Below, piece after piece: positions 35,436 to 46,000 of a stretch of 64,000 nt of DNA. The notes under the pieces are model-generated. The model did not search any database. It was not told the origin of the DNA and saw nothing but the letters and a program-made list of their open reading frames with translations. The stretch is from NCBI RefSeq assembly GCF_029581195.1, contig NZ_CP120737.1, positions 5,867,001-5,931,000 of the forward strand, in the 5' to 3' direction. Both the position numbers and the translations under genes were made by a program. Source of the stretch: Solwaraspora sp. WMMD791. GTDB lineage: Bacteria; Actinomycetota; Actinomycetes; Mycobacteriales; Micromonosporaceae. The number at the start of each line of letters is the position of its first letter. Within the stretch, counting starts at the first letter, position 1.

Positions 35436-37538
35436 TCAGCCGATCGATCCCAACGCCCGATGGAAAAACTCCCGTTCGGCGCGGCGCACCGCCGCCGAGT
35501 CCGGGTCGGTGCCGGCGGCCACCGGCAGCACCGCGTGCGGCCGGCCGGTGGCCAGCAGCGCGGCCGACAACCGCAGGGTGTGCGCCACCGGGACATCGTC
35601 GTCGAGCGGGTGCACCAGCAGCAGCGGGCGTGGTTCGTCGCCGCCGACCAGCGGCTCGGCCGCGACCGCGACCAGACTGTGGTGCGGATAGATCTCCCCG
35701 TCGGCCTCCGGTACACCCAGGTAGCGTTCGGCGTACCCGGCGCGCAGCAGGGCCCAGTCGGCGATCGGCGCGCGGGCCACCGCCGCCCGGAAGATGTCCG
35801 GCCGGCGCAGCACGGCCAGCCCCGCCAGCCAGCCGCCGAACCCGGTGCCCCGCACCACCACCTGCTCCAGGTCCAGGTCGGGGTGCTTGTCGGCGAGCGC
35901 GGTCAGCGCGTCGACCTGGTCGGCGAGCAGCACGTCGGCGAGCCGGCGGTGCACCACCTTCTCGAAACTCGGGGCGACTCCGGGCGTACCGCGGCCGTCG
36001 ACGGCGACCACCGCGAACCCGGCGTCGGCCCACCACTGCCGGCCCAGCCAGTCGGCCCGCCGGGCCCGGACCTGCTGGCGGCCCGGCCCACCGTCGAGGT
36101 CGAGCAGCACCGGCAGCCGCCGGCCGTCGACGTGGCTCTGCGGGTACAGCACGCCGGCGGGCAGTCGTCGGTCGGTGACCCGCTGCAGCGCCGGCCGGGG
36201 CGCGGTCGGGCCGAGCGCGGCCAGGCTGCGCAGTACGCCGATCTCGGTGTCGCCGCGCCAGATCGTCCACCGGGTGCCGTGCTGGTCCAGGGCGGCCGAG
36301 CCGACGGCGAGCACGTCGCCGCCGACCGCGCCGACGTGCCAGCCGCCGGCGGTGGTGACCCGGGCGGCGTCCAACCCGCCGGAGGAGGCCGCCGTGCGGA
36401 CCCGGTAGAGGTGCTGCTCGCTGGGCTCCCCGTCGCTGGCCTCGATCAGCAGGTCCGGGCTGGCCTGCCGGCCGGGCAGCCGACCCACCACCCGGCGTAC
36501 GTACAGCGCGGCCGGGGTGAGCAGGGTGCCGTCGGCGAACAGGCAGCGGGCGTCGTAGCCGTCGTGGGCGAGTTCGCCGCCGACCAGCACCCGCCCGTCG
36601 GGCAGGTAGCAGGGGGTGCCGGGGATCGGCTCGACCCAGCGCGGATCGGCGAGTTCGGCGTGCACCTGGGTCTCGCCGGTGCGGGGGTCGATCGACAGCA
36701 CCAGCCCGTGCTGCTGCATCCGGCGCAGCACGGTGATCAGCGGGCCGCCGTCGGACCAGTCGACCGACACCAGGTACGGGTAGGTCTCCCGGTCCCAGTG
36801 CACGTCGACCCAGCCGCCGTCGAGGTCGAGCAGATGCAGGGTCACCTCGGCGATCGGCCCACCGCACAGCGGGTACGGCGCGGTGCGGCCGGGCTGCTGC
36901 GGCTGTGCCGGGTCGGCGTACCGCCAGCGGGGTAGCCGGGTCCGGTCGACCCGGGCGGTGAGGATGGTCTGCCCGTCCGCCGACCACCAGTAGCCACGGT
37001 CACGGCCGAAGTCGGCGGAACCCGGGTCGGGCAGGGCCCAGGTGATGTCGCCGGACTCGCCGGCGAGCAGCGTGTCCCGGCCGTCGGGATGGATGACCCG
37101 CAGTTTGCCGGGGGCGGTCGTCTGCGGCCGGGTGGCGGCGTCGGGGGCGTCGCTGTCCGACACGTAGGCGATCCGTTCGCCGGTCGGGTCGGGGCGGGCG
37201 TCGACGGCGGTGCCCACCACCGGCACCTCGACGACGTCGCCGGCGACCAGGTCCGCCCGCCACAGCCGGCCGGCGAGGGCGAACACGGCGATCCGGGCGG
37301 CCGGGTCGGTGACGTAGCGGTCGATGGTGGCGCCGCGCTGCCCGGACAGCACCGTCGGGTCGGCGATCCGGCGTTCCTCCGCGCTGTCGGTGTCCAGTAC
37401 CCAGAGGCTGTCGGCCTCGTCGTGCGGCCCGGTGGAACGGAGGAACACGACGCGGGCGCCGTCGGCGCCGACGGTCACCGCCCGGGGCGCGCCACGGGCG
37501 GAATCACCGGTACGGACGGTCGATTGCGCAATTTCCAC
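35436..37538 (-). CDS. Dipeptidyl-peptidase IV/prolyl-oligopeptidase homologue lacking catalytic Ser and His
   Basis: 700 aa: an N-terminal beta-propeller (about 20-430, with repeated strand patterns such as RIAVFALAGRLWRADLV) and a C-terminal alpha/beta-hydrolase domain (about 450-690). The nucleophile elbow, normally GWSFGG, reads GTGFGG, with Gly566 in place of Ser. The region of the catalytic His (normally THMT) reads AGTDPD. The acid region VHPLDDD is kept. It is therefore probably not a peptidase, but the fold is intact. Start GTG 37538 is uncertain, since its ribosome site is too close; it is divergent from mshB with 78 bp between. Confidence 0.82.
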   Translation of the reverse strand: MEIAQSTVRTGDSARGAPRAVTVGADGARVVFLRSTGPHDEADSLWVLDTDSAEERRIADPTVLSGQRGATIDRYVTDPAARIAVFALAGRLWRADLVAGDVVEVPVVGTAVDARPDPTGERIAYVSDSDAPDAATRPQTTAPGKLRVIHPDGRDTLLAGESGDITWALPDPGSADFGRDRGYWWSADGQTILTARVDRTRLPRWRYADPAQPQQPGRTAPYPLCGGPIAEVTLHLLDLDGGWVDVHWDRETYPYLVSVDWSDGGPLITVLRRMQQHGLVLSIDPRTGETQVHAELADPRWVEPIPGTPCYLPDGRVLVGGELAHDGYDARCLFADGTLLTPAALYVRRVVGRLPGRQASPDLLIEASDGEPSEQHLYRVRTAASSGGLDAARVTTAGGWHVGAVGGDVLAVGSAALDQHGTRWTIWRGDTEIGVLRSLAALGPTAPRPALQRVTDRRLPAGVLYPQSHVDGRRLPVLLDLDGGPGRQQVRARRADWLGRQWWADAGFAVVAVDGRGTPGVAPSFEKVVHRRLADVLLADQVDALTALADKHPDLDLEQVVVRGTGFGGWLAGLAVLRRPDIFRAAVARAPIADWALLRAGYAERYLGVPEADGEIYPHHSLVAVAAEPLVGGDEPRPLLLVHPLDDDVPVAHTLRLSAALLATGRPHAVLPVAAGTDPDSAAVRRAEREFFHRALGSIG

Positions 37539-37616
37539 TCCCGGATCGTAGAACCGGCTGTTCAGCCATGAGACCGGTAATTCGCGCAGGTGCCCGTCCG
37601 GCGTAAAGTTCCCCGA

Positions 37617-38510
37617 GTGACCAACCTTGCCGCCGCCCATCGGCTTCTGCTGGTGCACGCCCATCCCGACGACGAGACGATCGGCACCGGTGCCACGATG
37701 GCCCGGTACGCCGCCGCCGGTGCCCACGTCACGCTGGTGACCTGCACCCTTGGCGAGGAAGGTGAGATCCACGTACCCGAGTTCGCCGGCCTGGCCGCCG
37801 GTGCCGCCGACCAGCTCGGCGGCCTGCGGATCGCCGAGCTGGCCGCCGCCTGCGCCGCGCTGGGCGTGACCGACCACCGGTTCCTCGGGGGGGCGGGCCG
37901 CTACCGCGACTCCGGGATGATGGGGTTGGCGACCAACGACCACCCGCGCGCGTTCTGGCAGGCCGACCTCGACGAAGCAGCCGGGTACCTGCTGGCGGTG
38001 CTGCGTGAGGTCCGCCCCCAGGTGGTGGTCACCTACGACGACAACGGCTTCTACGGCCACCCGGACCACATCCAGGCGCACCGGGTCACGATGCGGGCGG
38101 CCGAGCTGGCCGCGGCCGAGGGCATCGGTCCCGACAAGATCTACTTCACGGCCATGCCGAAGAGTGTGCTGGCGGCCGGAATCGACGCGTTCCGGGGCGC
38201 GGCGAACAATCCGTTCGCCGGCGTGGAGCAGGTCGACGACCTGCCGTTCGGCACCCCCGATCCGGAGATCGCCGCCCGCGTCGACGGCACCGACCACTAC
38301 CCGGCGAAGCTGGCCGCGATGCGGGCGCACGCCACCCAGATCCCGGCCGACTCGTGGCTGTACGCGCTGGCCGGCAACATCGGCGGCGAGTTCATGGGCA
38401 TGGAGTACTTCACCCTCGCCCACGGCGAACGCGGTCCCGGTGAGGGGCCGTACGGCTGGGAGAGCGACCTGTTCGCCGGGCTGCCGGTCGCCGAGGTGCC
38501 GCAGCGGTGA
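37617..38510 (+). CDS. mshB: N-acetyl-1-D-myo-inositol-2-amino-2-deoxy-alpha-D-glucopyranoside deacetylase
   Basis: 297 aa. The zinc motif AHPDDE lies near the N terminus, and GHPDHIQAH supplies the third ligand; [10 protein letters not shown] and [12 protein letters not shown] are typical of MshB and not of the related Mca amidase. It removes the acetyl group from GlcNAc-Ins in mycothiol synthesis, the main thiol of actinobacteria. GTG 37617. Its stop overlaps the start of the next gene. Confidence 0.95.
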   Translation: MTNLAAAHRLLLVHAHPDDETIGTGATMARYAAAGAHVTLVTCTLGEEGEIHVPEFAGLAAGAADQLGGLRIAELAAACAALGVTDHRFLGGAGRYRDSGMMGLATNDHPRAFWQADLDEAAGYLLAVLREVRPQVVVTYDDNGFYGHPDHIQAHRVTMRAAELAAAEGIGPDKIYFTAMPKSVLAAGIDAFRGAANNPFAGVEQVDDLPFGTPDPEIAARVDGTDHYPAKLAAMRAHATQIPADSWLYALAGNIGGEFMGMEYFTLAHGERGPGEGPYGWESDLFAGLPVAEVPQR

Positions 38511-38992
38511 CCTGGCCCGGTGGGTCCGGTCCGATGTCCGCGACGCAGGAGCAGCCGGTGCCGGCGGCCGCGCCGTCGGTGCCGGGCCGGCTGCACCGCC
38601 TGGCAGATCTGACGGTACGGGCCGTCGGCGGTGCCGTCGCGGTGGTCGCGGCGGTGCTCACCGCGGTGTTGGAGCTGCAGTTCGCCACGGTCCGTCTCGG
38701 CGGTCACCTGGTCGGCCTGTCGGTGCTGCTGGCGGTGGTCGGCAACGTGCTGGTCAGCTGGTTCGCCATCCGGGCGGTGGGGGCCCGGTGGGCGGTGGCG
38801 GTACCGGCGGCCGCCTGGTTCGCGGTGATGGTGCTCGCCGCCGGCGGCACCACCGAGGGGGACATCCTGCTGGCCGGGGACAACTGGGTGGGCTTCGCGA
38901 CGATCTTCGCCGGGGCCATCGCGTACGCGGTGATCGCCTTTCGGGCGATCCTGTCGCCACGTCCGGCACCCGGCCCGGACGAGCGGAGCTGA
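38507..38992 (+). CDS. DUF6113-type small membrane protein
   Basis: 161 aa. Four hydrophobic segments (from about residue 35) with a Pro/Ala-rich N terminus and a short acidic tail. GTG 38507 overlaps the mshB stop (GTGA), so the two are translationally coupled; a protein of this size and topology next to mshB is a common actinobacterial arrangement and is annotated DUF6113. Function unknown. Confidence 0.75.
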   Translation: MTWPGGSGPMSATQEQPVPAAAPSVPGRLHRLADLTVRAVGGAVAVVAAVLTAVLELQFATVRLGGHLVGLSVLLAVVGNVLVSWFAIRAVGARWAVAVPAAAWFAVMVLAAGGTTEGDILLAGDNWVGFATIFAGAIAYAVIAFRAILSPRPAPGPDERS

Positions 38993-39066
38993 CGCGCAAC
39001 CGTCGCGGCTTCTACTATTTCCGGTATCCGGGAGAGCGTTCCCGGGTCCGCATCCGGGAGGTGGAG

Positions 39067-39531
39067 ATGAGGCAGCGGTGGCTGCCGGTCGGGATCCTGG
39101 CCGGCGGGTTGTTCGCGATCAACGTGGTGGCCCGGCTGGTCGCCCGGTTCGCGTTCGGCACCGACACCGAGGCGCAGGACCGGCTGACGTTGGCGATGTT
39201 CGTGGTGATCGGGCTCGTGCTCGGCACGGTCGCGTTCGTCTGGGGCCGGCGTTGGCCGCTGGAGCGCTGGGGCGGCGACCTGGCGCTGGCGGTGCTGATC
39301 GCCCTGCTGCTGACCGTCCTGGTCGGCCCGTTCGTCAGCGGCGGGCATCCGTTCGCCAACGGCGCCGGTGCCTTCTTCTCCCAGGTGTGGCTCTACGGCG
39401 GGTGCTCCGCTGCTGGCGCGTTGCTCGGCTACCTGGTGCTGATCACGCTCGGCCTGGATCATCGGTCGCAGTCGCTGCAGCGCTACGCCGAGACGAAGCT
39501 CAGCAAGCCTCGCCGGGTGGTGCGTCGCTGA
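39067..39531 (+). CDS. Small four-helix membrane protein, unknown function
   Basis: 154 aa with four membrane helices (for example LPVGILAGGLFAINVVARLV and LALAVLIALLLTVLVGPFV) and a basic C-terminal tail. ATG 39067 has GGGAGG 5 nt upstream, a decisive ribosome site. It follows the DUF6113 gene by 74 bp and may belong to its transcript. Its last 32 bp overlap the 3' end of the convergent GNAT gene. Confidence 0.75.
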   Translation: MRQRWLPVGILAGGLFAINVVARLVARFAFGTDTEAQDRLTLAMFVVIGLVLGTVAFVWGRRWPLERWGGDLALAVLIALLLTVLVGPFVSGGHPFANGAGAFFSQVWLYGGCSAAGALLGYLVLITLGLDHRSQSLQRYAETKLSKPRRVVRR

Positions 39532-40582
39532 CCTGGCACCACGGCACGTACACGTGGTGGGTGGTGAAGCCCAGCCGGGTGTAGAGCGCCGTCGCCGGGT
39601 TGCGCTGCTCGACCTGGAGGAAGGCGCGTCGTGCGCCCATGTCGTCGTGTGCCCAGTCGGCGATCGTGCCCAGCAGATGGCGGGCCAGGCCACGGCGCCG
39701 GGCGGCCGGGGCCACCTCCAGCAGTGACACGCCGCACCAGTGGCGGTCGGCGCTGACCGTGGCCCGGGCGACGGCGATCAGGGTGCCGGCGTCGTGGATC
39801 TGCGCGAACCGCACGTGTGGCGCGCCGGTGAGCAGTTGGTGGGCGGCGGCCGGCAGCGACTCCCCGGCGGACTTGCGGGCCGCCACGACGCGCAGCCAGT
39901 CCGCGGCCGGTTCGTGCGCCAGCCGTACCGGTGGCAGGTCGACGCGGGCGGCCGGGGCACCGTCGACCGTCGCGTCGACCGTCGTGTCGGCGTCGGCGCG
40001 GGCGCGGGCGCGCAGGTCGGCCAGGTCGGCGGTCTGGACCAGCACCAGCGGTCGGGCCTGCCAGCCCCGGTCGGCGAGCACGGCGGCCACGTCGGCGGCG
40101 GTCGGCAACGGTACGTTGAACTGCGCCGGCAGGTCACGGTCGGCGTACCAGTCGGTCACCGCGTCGACCGCCTCGGCCAGCGGTCGGCCGGGGTCACCCA
40201 GCGGCAGTGCGGTGTTGGCTCGACCGGTCCAGCCGTCGGCGGCCCGCAGCAGCCAGTCGCCGAGCCGCTGCTGCACCGGTGCCGGCCAGGACTCGTTGGC
40301 CGCCGCCTCCAGCCGGTGGACGTCGGCCGGGTCGGCCATCGCCCCGGCCGTGGTACCGGCCCGGAGCCGGGCGGTTGCGGCCGCTGGCGGTGGCACCCGT
40401 TTCGCCCGGTGCACCCGGGCGAGCGGGACCTGCCGGGGCCCGTGCCGGGTGAGCACCGTGAGTTCGGTCCCGGTCAGCTCGACCAGCAGGCCGAGCAGGT
40501 CGGTGTAGCGCGGCCGGTCCGCACCGGTACCGGTGTTCGTGCGGACTACCACGCGGCGTCCCACATCTTGTCTCCGGAGCAC
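39500..40582 (-). CDS. GNAT acetyltransferase with N-terminal SH3-like domain
   Basis: 360 aa. The first 60-70 residues are a small beta-rich, basic domain (GRRVVVRT to PLARVHRAKRV); about 110-345 is an acetyltransferase whose C-terminal half has the acetyl-CoA motif in RRRGLARHLLGTIADWA, a following helix and a final ALYTRLGFTTHH. Start is GTG 40582, with GGGAGGGGG 6 nt upstream; a longer frame to 40669 is not needed. It is divergent from fdxA. The substrate is unknown. Confidence 0.83.
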   Translation of the reverse strand: MLRRQDVGRRVVVRTNTGTGADRPRYTDLLGLLVELTGTELTVLTRHGPRQVPLARVHRAKRVPPPAAATARLRAGTTAGAMADPADVHRLEAAANESWPAPVQQRLGDWLLRAADGWTGRANTALPLGDPGRPLAEAVDAVTDWYADRDLPAQFNVPLPTAADVAAVLADRGWQARPLVLVQTADLADLRARARADADTTVDATVDGAPAARVDLPPVRLAHEPAADWLRVVAARKSAGESLPAAAHQLLTGAPHVRFAQIHDAGTLIAVARATVSADRHWCGVSLLEVAPAARRRGLARHLLGTIADWAHDDMGARRAFLQVEQRNPATALYTRLGFTTHHVYVPWCQVSDAPPGEAC

Positions 40583-40662
40583 GATCGACCCCCTCCCCGG
40601 CGAGATACTAGGCTCGTTACGGCCGCGGGCGATCGCGGCATGTCGTGCGGGAAGGAAGGCCA

Positions 40663-40989
40663 GTGACATACATCATCGCCGAGCCGTGCGTCGATGTGCT
40701 CGACAAGGCGTGCATCGAGGAATGCCCGGTCGACTGCATCTACGAGGGCAACCGGATGCTCTACATCCACCCCGATGAGTGCGTCGACTGCGGTGCCTGC
40801 GAGCCGGTCTGCCCGGTGGAAGCCATCTTCTACGAGGACGACGTGCCGGAGCAGTGGAAGGACTACACCACAGCGAACTACGAGTTCTTCGAGGATCTCG
40901 GTTCGCCCGGTGGCGCCTCCAAGGTCGGCAAGATCGAGAAGGACACTCCGTTCGTCGCGGGGCAGCCGCCGCGCGGGGAGGGGCACTGA
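40663..40989 (+). CDS. fdxA: Seven-iron ferredoxin
   Basis: 108 aa. Ligands for a 3Fe-4S and a 4Fe-4S cluster lie in [17 protein letters not shown] and [17 protein letters not shown], followed by the acidic helical tail ([19 protein letters not shown]) of FdxA-type ferredoxins. A low-potential electron carrier in the cytoplasm. GTG 40663 with GGAAGG; the same-frame GTG 40645 would lie before the ribosome site. dapC follows at 20 bp. Confidence 0.95.
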   Translation: MTYIIAEPCVDVLDKACIEECPVDCIYEGNRMLYIHPDECVDCGACEPVCPVEAIFYEDDVPEQWKDYTTANYEFFEDLGSPGGASKVGKIEKDTPFVAGQPPRGEGH

Positions 40990-41009
40990 CCGCGACGCCG
41001 GCGGAGCTC

Positions 41010-42131
41010 GTGGCCGGGCGGCGGGCCGTGACCGGTGGCGGATCCCTCGCCGCCGGTCTGCCGGACTTTCCCTGGGACCGGCTGGAGCCGGTCAAGGCCC
41101 GTGCCGCCGCCCACCCGGACGGCATCGTCGACCTGTCTGTCGGCACTCCGGTCGACCCGGTGCCGGCCATCGTCCAGGCGGCGTTGCAGGTCACCACCGA
41201 CACTCCCGGCTACCCCCTGACGGCGGGTAGTCCGCCGCTGCGCGCGGCGATCCGTGACTGGTGCGTCCGGGAGTGCGGCGCGTCCCCCGACGGGCTCGGG
41301 GTGCTGCCGACGATCGGCTCCAAGGAGCTGGTCGCCTGGCTGCCGACGCTGCTCGGGCTCGGCCCCGGTGACGTCGTGGTGGTGCCGTCGGTCTGCTACC
41401 CGACCTACGAGGTCGGGGCACGGCTGGCCGGTGCCGAGGTGGTGCGGACCGATTCGCTCACCGCCCTCGGGCCGGTCAGCCGGGTGGGTCTGGTCTGGGT
41501 CAACTCGCCCGGCAACCCGACCGGGCAGGTGCTGCCCGCCGGCCATCTGCGCAAGGTCGTCGACTGGGCGCGCGAGCGCGGCGCGGTGGTCGCCAGCGAC
41601 GAGTGCTACCACGCGCTTGGCTGGGAGGCCGAGCCGGTCTCGGTGCTGTGCGACGAGGTCTGCGGCGGGGACCTGACCGGTCTGCTCGCCGTGCACTCCC
41701 TGTCCAAACGCAGCAACCTGGCCGGGTACCGGGCCGGCTTCGTCGCCGGCGATCCGGCCCTGGTCGCCGAGCTGCTCGCGGTCCGCAAGCACGCCGGGAT
41801 GATCGTGCCGGCGCCGGTGCAGGCGGCGATGATCGCCGCCCTGACCGACGAGACCCACGTGGCCGACCAGCTCCAGCGGTACGCGGCCCGCCGGGAACTG
41901 CTCCGTACGGCACTGACCGGGGCCGGCTTCACCGTGACCCACTCGACCGCCGGCCTGTACCTGTGGATCACCCGGGGTGAGGACAGCTGGGCGACGGTCG
42001 ACTGGTTCGCCGACCGGGGCATCCTGGCCGCACCCGGTGCCTTCTACGGGCCGGCGGGGGAGCGGCACGTCCGGGTCGCGTTGACAGCCACCGACGAGCG
42101 GGTGGCCGCCGCCGTGGCGCGGCTCGGCTAG
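41010..42131 (+). CDS. dapC: Succinyldiaminopimelate transaminase
   Basis: 373 aa, a class I/II PLP aminotransferase. Seen are LPDFPWDRLEPVKA and DLSVGTPVDPVP near the N terminus, NSPGNPTGQ, DECYH and the PLP lysine in HSLSKRSNLAGYRAGF. It forms N-succinyl-LL-2,6-diaminopimelate in the lysine/peptidoglycan pathway. Start is uncertain: GTG 41010 (GGAG 3 nt upstream) or GTG 41028. The fdxA-dapC pair is a known actinobacterial arrangement. Confidence 0.93.
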   Translation: MAGRRAVTGGGSLAAGLPDFPWDRLEPVKARAAAHPDGIVDLSVGTPVDPVPAIVQAALQVTTDTPGYPLTAGSPPLRAAIRDWCVRECGASPDGLGVLPTIGSKELVAWLPTLLGLGPGDVVVVPSVCYPTYEVGARLAGAEVVRTDSLTALGPVSRVGLVWVNSPGNPTGQVLPAGHLRKVVDWARERGAVVASDECYHALGWEAEPVSVLCDEVCGGDLTGLLAVHSLSKRSNLAGYRAGFVAGDPALVAELLAVRKHAGMIVPAPVQAAMIAALTDETHVADQLQRYAARRELLRTALTGAGFTVTHSTAGLYLWITRGEDSWATVDWFADRGILAAPGAFYGPAGERHVRVALTATDERVAAAVARLG

Positions 42132-42140
42132 GCTGGCGTG

Positions 42141-42812
42141 ATGGCGGGCGCTCCGGTGGTGGCGGTACGCGGCGAAGTGGTCCGTGAGGTCGCCCCCGAG
42201 CTCGCCCGGTTCGCGGTGACGGCCTCCGCGCGGGGCCGGGACCGGCCGGGCACCCTGGCCCGACTCGCCGAGCGGGGCGACGCGGTGCGTGCCCTGATCG
42301 ACGGGTACGGTCCGGCGATCGAGCGTCGCGAGTCCGGTGCCCTGCAGGTACGTCCGGAGTGGAAACGCTCCGGTGAGCGGGTGGCCGCCTACCACGCCAG
42401 CGTGACCACCACCGTCACCGTGGTCGACTTCACCATCCTCGGTGAGCTGATGCTGCGCCTGGCCGATCAGGACCAGGTGCAGGTCAGTGGTCCCTGGTGG
42501 GCGCTGCGGCCGACCAGCCCGGTGCACGGCCAGGCGCGTCGGGCGGCGATCGACGAGGCGATCGCCCGGGCCCGCGACTACGCCGAGGCCCTCGGCGCCG
42601 AGGTGACCGGGTTGGTGGAGCTGGCCGACCATGGGATGGCAGCACCGCAGCCGATGATGTTGCGCGCCGCCGGTCGGACGTTCGCCGCGACGGAGCTGGC
42701 CGCCGACGGTGTCCCGCACCTCGACCTCGACCCGCAGACGCAGACGGTGCACGCCGTCGTGGAGGCCCGGTTCACCATCTCCGCCCCGGCCGTACTGGAC
42801 CGGGCCCGGTGA
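42141..42812 (+). CDS. SIMPL-domain (DUF541) protein
   Basis: 223 aa covering one SIMPL domain: an N-terminal strand (VAVRGEVVREVAPELARFAV), SGALQVRPEW, ARDYAEALGAEV and the C-terminal FTISA strand common to the family. No signal peptide is evident, unlike many periplasmic relatives. SIMPL proteins are linked to oxidative-stress or signalling roles without an established activity. ATG 42141 (GTG 42138 also in frame) lies 9 bp after the dapC stop. Confidence 0.8.
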   Translation: MAGAPVVAVRGEVVREVAPELARFAVTASARGRDRPGTLARLAERGDAVRALIDGYGPAIERRESGALQVRPEWKRSGERVAAYHASVTTTVTVVDFTILGELMLRLADQDQVQVSGPWWALRPTSPVHGQARRAAIDEAIARARDYAEALGAEVTGLVELADHGMAAPQPMMLRAAGRTFAATELAADGVPHLDLDPQTQTVHAVVEARFTISAPAVLDRAR

Positions 42813-43069
42813 CGGTCGCGCCCCCATGGCGCGAATGATCGGCCCAGGTGACGCCGTATTACCGGGCGGTCGCCGACGCAATCGGGAAATCGCATCCGGT
42901 TACCTGCGACTCATCGTTCGACGACCATTGACCGGCAGAAGTATGGCCAACTCCTTGTCGGACTGGTAAACCGAGCGGTGGATGTGTAGCCGCGTGCCAG
43001 ATGTGCACCGGGCACCGGTGTGTCGATCGTCGTGCGGCGTTCGTCCGCGTCCGGCCAGAGGGGAGGCTC

Positions 43070-46000
43070 GTGTCGGTCCGGAATTCCACCGGCGCGTACG
43101 TCGGTGTGATGATCCTGTTGTCGGCGGGGATCTTCGCGGTCCCTGCCTGGCATCCGGTCCTCTGGCCGGTCCTCGGCGCGCTCAGCGCCGGTGGAATCGT
43201 CGTCGGCCTGCGGCGGCACCGGCCGAAGCGGGCTGCCGCCTGGTGGTGCCTGGCGGCCGCGGTGGTCGCCCTGGCCGCTGGCGACACGACGTACGCCCTG
43301 CGCCCCGGTGCGGTGGTCGCCGAGCTCTTTTACCTCGCGGTTTTCTTCCTCACCGCGGTGGGGTTGTTCCTGCTGACCCAGGGCAATCGGGAGATCGGTG
43401 ACCGGGCCAGATTGCTCGACGTTCTCACATTTCTGTGCACTGCGGCGCTGCTCGCCTGGATCTTCATCGTCGGGCCGTACATCACCGCCGACGGTTTGAG
43501 CCCGGCCGAACGGTCGTTGCTCGCCGCGTACGCGCTCGGTGATCTGTTGGTCCTCGCGGTGACGATTCGGCTGCTGGCCACGAATCGCCGCACCCCGGCG
43601 CTGCTGCTGTTGCTGACCGGCGCGGCCGGGATGTTGGTCAGCGACATCCTGTACGGGCTGACCACCCTCGGCGGGCCGTGGCAGCCGGGCGGGCCGATCG
43701 AGTTGGGCTGGCTGCTGCTCTATCTGACCTGGGGAGCGGCCGGGCTGCAACCGTCGATGGCGCAGCTGTCCGAACCGGCCGAGCTGGAGCAGGGCAAGGT
43801 GAGTCGGCCATGGGCGGTGCTGCTCGTCCTGGCCACGATGATCGCGCCGGCGATCCTGCTCGTCGAGTCGCTGACCGGGCGGGTCCGCGACGGCGCGATG
43901 CTGGCCATCACCTCGGCGGTGGTCTTCGCGCTGGTGCTCAGCCGGTTCGGTGACGTGCTGGCGGCACACCGGCAGACAATGCGCCGTGAGCATGGGCTGC
44001 GCAACGCCTGTGCGGCGCTGGTCTCCGCCGCCGACGCGGCCGAGGTCGACCGGGCGGTCCGCGCCGGCCTGGCGCAGATCGTTCCGGAGGGCGTCGCCCA
44101 CCGGCTGGTGCTGGTGGTCAATCGCGCAGGCGGGGTGCCGGCGCTGGCCACCAGCATCTGGGGGCCGTCGGTGCCGGCGACAGCGAGCGACGCGCTGCTG
44201 CCGCCGAGCGCGGCGGTCCGGCGGTCCCGGATGCTGCGCCGGTCGGCCCTCACCCCGGGGCTGGCCCGGCAACTCGGGTCGTTTCCGTTCGCGCTGCTCT
44301 GCCCGCTGGTGCTGCCGGAGCGCCGCCCGACGACACCGGCGACGACACCGGCGACGGTGTCCGCGCAGCGCGGGCGGCGGCCCGCCGGTGCCGACGACGT
44401 CGCGGGCCCGCGCGCCGGCGTGCTGCTGGTGGCGGCGGAGACGACGGTCCTCGGTACGCTGCGCGACAGCATCGAGGTGCTGGCGAGTCATGCCGCGACC
44501 GCGCTGGAACGGGTCCGGCTCAGCGACGAGATCAACCGGCGCGACGCCGAAGCGTACTTCCGCACCCTGGTGCTCAACAGCGCCGACATCATCCTGATCG
44601 TCGACGAGCAGGCCCGGATCCGGTACGCCAGCCCGGCGGTGAGTACGGTGCTCGGCCGTCCGGCACCGGACGGCGGACCGGTGACCGAGCTGGTGGACCC
44701 CGACGATCACGAGCGGGTGATCGAAGGGCTCGACCTGGTCCGGACCTCCGGCGACCCGCACGACTGGCAGGACTGGCGGTTGCGGCACGCCGACGGCAGC
44801 ACCGTACAGGTCGAGGTGAGCTGCCGGGATCTGCGGTCGGACCGCACCGTACGCGGCCTGGTGCTGACGTTGCGCGACGTCACGGAGCGGCGGCGGCTGG
44901 AGCGGGAGCTGACCCACCGGGCGTTCCACGACTCGCTGACCGGGTTGGCGAACCGGGTGCTCTTCCACGACCGGGTGCAGCAGGCGGTGGCGCGGGCCCA
45001 GCGGGGCGGGCACACCGTCGGTGTCCTCTTCATCGATCTGGACGACTTCAAGGTCGTCAACGACACCCTCGGGCATCAGGCCGGCGACGAGTTGCTGGTC
45101 GCGGTGGCGAACCGGTTGGCGGCGACGCTCGGGTCGGCCGACACGGCGGCCCGGCTCGGCGGGGACGAGTTCGCCGCCCTCGTCGACGACGCGGCCGACG
45201 CGGCCGAGGTGGAGCAGGCCGCACAGCGGGTGGTGGCGGCCTTCGCCGAGCCGTTCCGGCTGGCCGGCCGCCTGGTCGGTGGCGCGGTCAGTGTGGGTGT
45301 CGCCACCACGGCGGACGCTGGCGGCACCGACGACCTGCTGCGCCACGCCGACCTCGCCCTGTACGTGGCCAAGGGGGCGGGCAAGGGCCGCTGGCGGCGC
45401 TACCAGCCGGCCCTGCACGTCAGCCTGGTCCGGCGGATGGAGCTGCGTACGACGTTGGAGCGGGCGGCACCGGAGACCGATTTCGTCGTCGAGTACCAGC
45501 CGATCGTGGAGCTGGCCACCGGCTGCGCGGTCGGCCTGGAGGCGTTGCTGCGGTGGCAGCACCCGACGCTGGGGCTGCTGCGCCCGGACCAGTTCATCGA
45601 TGTGGCCGAGGAGACCGGCCTGATCGAGTCGATCGGGGACTGGGTGCTGCGTCGGGCGTTCGCGGCGGCCGCCCAGTGGCAGGTGGGTGCGGCGCCGGGG
45701 GACGCGCCGTACATCAGCGTCAACGTCTCGGCGCGACAGTTCCGGGTCACCGGGTTCGTCGGCACGGTACGCCGGTCGCTGACCGAGGCCGGACTGCCAC
45801 CGGAGCAGGTGATGCTGGAGCTGACCGAGAGCCTGCTGCTGGGCAGTGAGGACGACATCTGGTCCGATCTGGCGCAGCTGCGCGAACTCGGGGTGCGGAT
45901 GGCCATCGACGACTTCGGCACCGGCTTCTCGTCGTTGAGCTATCTGCGGCAGTTGCCGATCGACGTACTGAAGATCGACCGGTCGTTCACGGCGGAGATG

